A stretch of 6,075 bases of DNA from NCBI GenBank assembly GCA_937890045.1, contig CALBXV010000264.1:1-6075 (forward strand), written 5' to 3'. Numbering within the stretch: the first letter of the stretch is position 1; each line of letters begins with the position of its first letter. Positions 5,577 through 6,075 of the stretch are shown here, piece after piece. This stretch comes from an uncultured archaeon (GTDB lineage Archaea > Thermoproteota > Nitrososphaeria > Nitrososphaerales > CALBXV01). The notes below the pieces were generated by a model, which saw only the letters and a list, made by a program, of their open reading frames with translations, was not told the origin of the DNA and did not search any database. The translations under genes and the position numbers were made by a program.

Positions 5577-6075
5577 ATGGTTGCTCAAGACATCACTTTA
5601 GATTATTCTCAATATGATTTTAAAGATAAAGAAGATTATCTATTCAAAAGCCCTAAAGGATTAACAGAAGATATTGTTAAAGCTATCTCTCACAAAAAAC
5701 AAGAACCAAAATGGATGTTGGATTTTAGACTTAAAGCATTTGAAATATTTCAAAAAAAATCTATGCCAGTTTGGGGAGCAGATCTTTCTACTATCAAGTT
5801 TAACGACTTCTATTATTATGCTAAACCTTCTGAAAAAGCAGAAAAAAATTGGGATGATGTACCTGAAAATATTAAAAACACCTTTGAAAAACTTGGTATA
5901 CCTGAAGCAGAGAAAAAATTTTTAGGTGGAGTAGGAGCTCAATATGAATCCGAAGTTGTATATCATAAATTACACGAAAAACTGGAAAAACAAGGAGTAA
6001 TTTTTCTAGATACTGATAGTGCATTAAAGCAAGAACCTGAATTATTTAAAAAATATTTTAGTACAGTTATTCCTT
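5577..6075 (+). CDS. sufB: SufB, scaffold of the SUF Fe-S cluster assembly complex (N-terminal part)
   Basis: The frame opens at ATG 5577 and runs off the right edge after 166 complete codons, about a third of the usual 465-480 residues. SufB is the scaffold on which Fe-S clusters are built, together with the ATPase SufC. The N-terminal sequence shows the family's [16 protein letters not shown] (43-58), MPVWGADLS (63-71), then [33 protein letters not shown] (117-130) and a [11 protein letters not shown] segment. These distinguish it from SufD, which lacks much of the N-terminal region. There is no stop or frameshift in the visible part. An ATG a few bases upstream is followed at once by TGA and so is not the start. 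The catalytic part lies beyond the window. Its place directly after sufC is the usual archaeal order. Confidence 0.96.
   Translation, partial: MVAQDITLDYSQYDFKDKEDYLFKSPKGLTEDIVKAISHKKQEPKWMLDFRLKAFEIFQKKSMPVWGADLSTIKFNDFYYYAKPSEKAEKNWDDVPENIKNTFEKLGIPEAEKKFLGGVGAQYESEVVYHKLHEKLEKQGVIFLDTDSALKQEPELFKKYFSTVIP

Noticed and set aside
5674..5925. Open frame of 83 codons on the plus strand
   Set aside because: It is an out-of-frame reading of sufB and is Lys/Leu-rich only because of the AT-rich sequence.

Overview
The window looks like part of an AT-rich archaeal genome, most likely a marine ammonia-oxidising Thaumarchaeota (Nitrosopumilales-like) relative. The evidence is a Sulfolobus-type dicluster ferredoxin with an N-terminal extension, archaeal-type SufC and SufB, a small archaeal HTH regulator with a Cys/His tail, and start codons with no Shine-Dalgarno sequence. 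TATA-like boxes lie about 25-32 bp before several start codons, as expected for nearly leaderless mRNAs. The lineage is inferred from protein character and was not searched.

Layout: (1) 2-181, the C-terminal end of an unrecognised gene. (2) 207-2225, a full-length DUF255/YyaL-type protein with a thioredoxin-like N-terminal domain; a 13-bp tandem repeat covers its stop codon. (3) 2286-2693, a small HTH regulator with a possible C-terminal metal site. (4) 2726-3580, minus strand, endonuclease IV (nfo) with every metal ligand present, convergent with the regulator. (5) 3637-4209, a higher-GC insert holding the decayed remains of a BglII-family restriction endonuclease (one in-frame TGA, no methylase). 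Its right flank is an exact, internally deleted copy of its left flank, which includes part of nfo. (6) 4295-4645, minus strand, a ferredoxin, divergent from (7) sufC (4770-5534) and (8) sufB (5577 to the window end).

The last three genes form an iron-sulphur block. SufC is the ATPase and SufB the scaffold of the SUF cluster assembly machine, and the ferredoxin is a client and possible electron source. The most interesting signal is a 16-bp inverted repeat, TATAAC-N4-GTTATA. It occurs once before sufC and once before sufB, with a one-sided degenerate copy before the ferredoxin, always 15-22 bp from the start codon. It overlaps the expected TATA-box position and is a candidate operator for an iron or Fe-S responsive regulator.

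There is no sign of a tRNA, rRNA, CRISPR array or transposase. The other notable region is the restriction-enzyme scar, where the history of insertion, flank duplication and deletion can be partly reconstructed from exact repeats.
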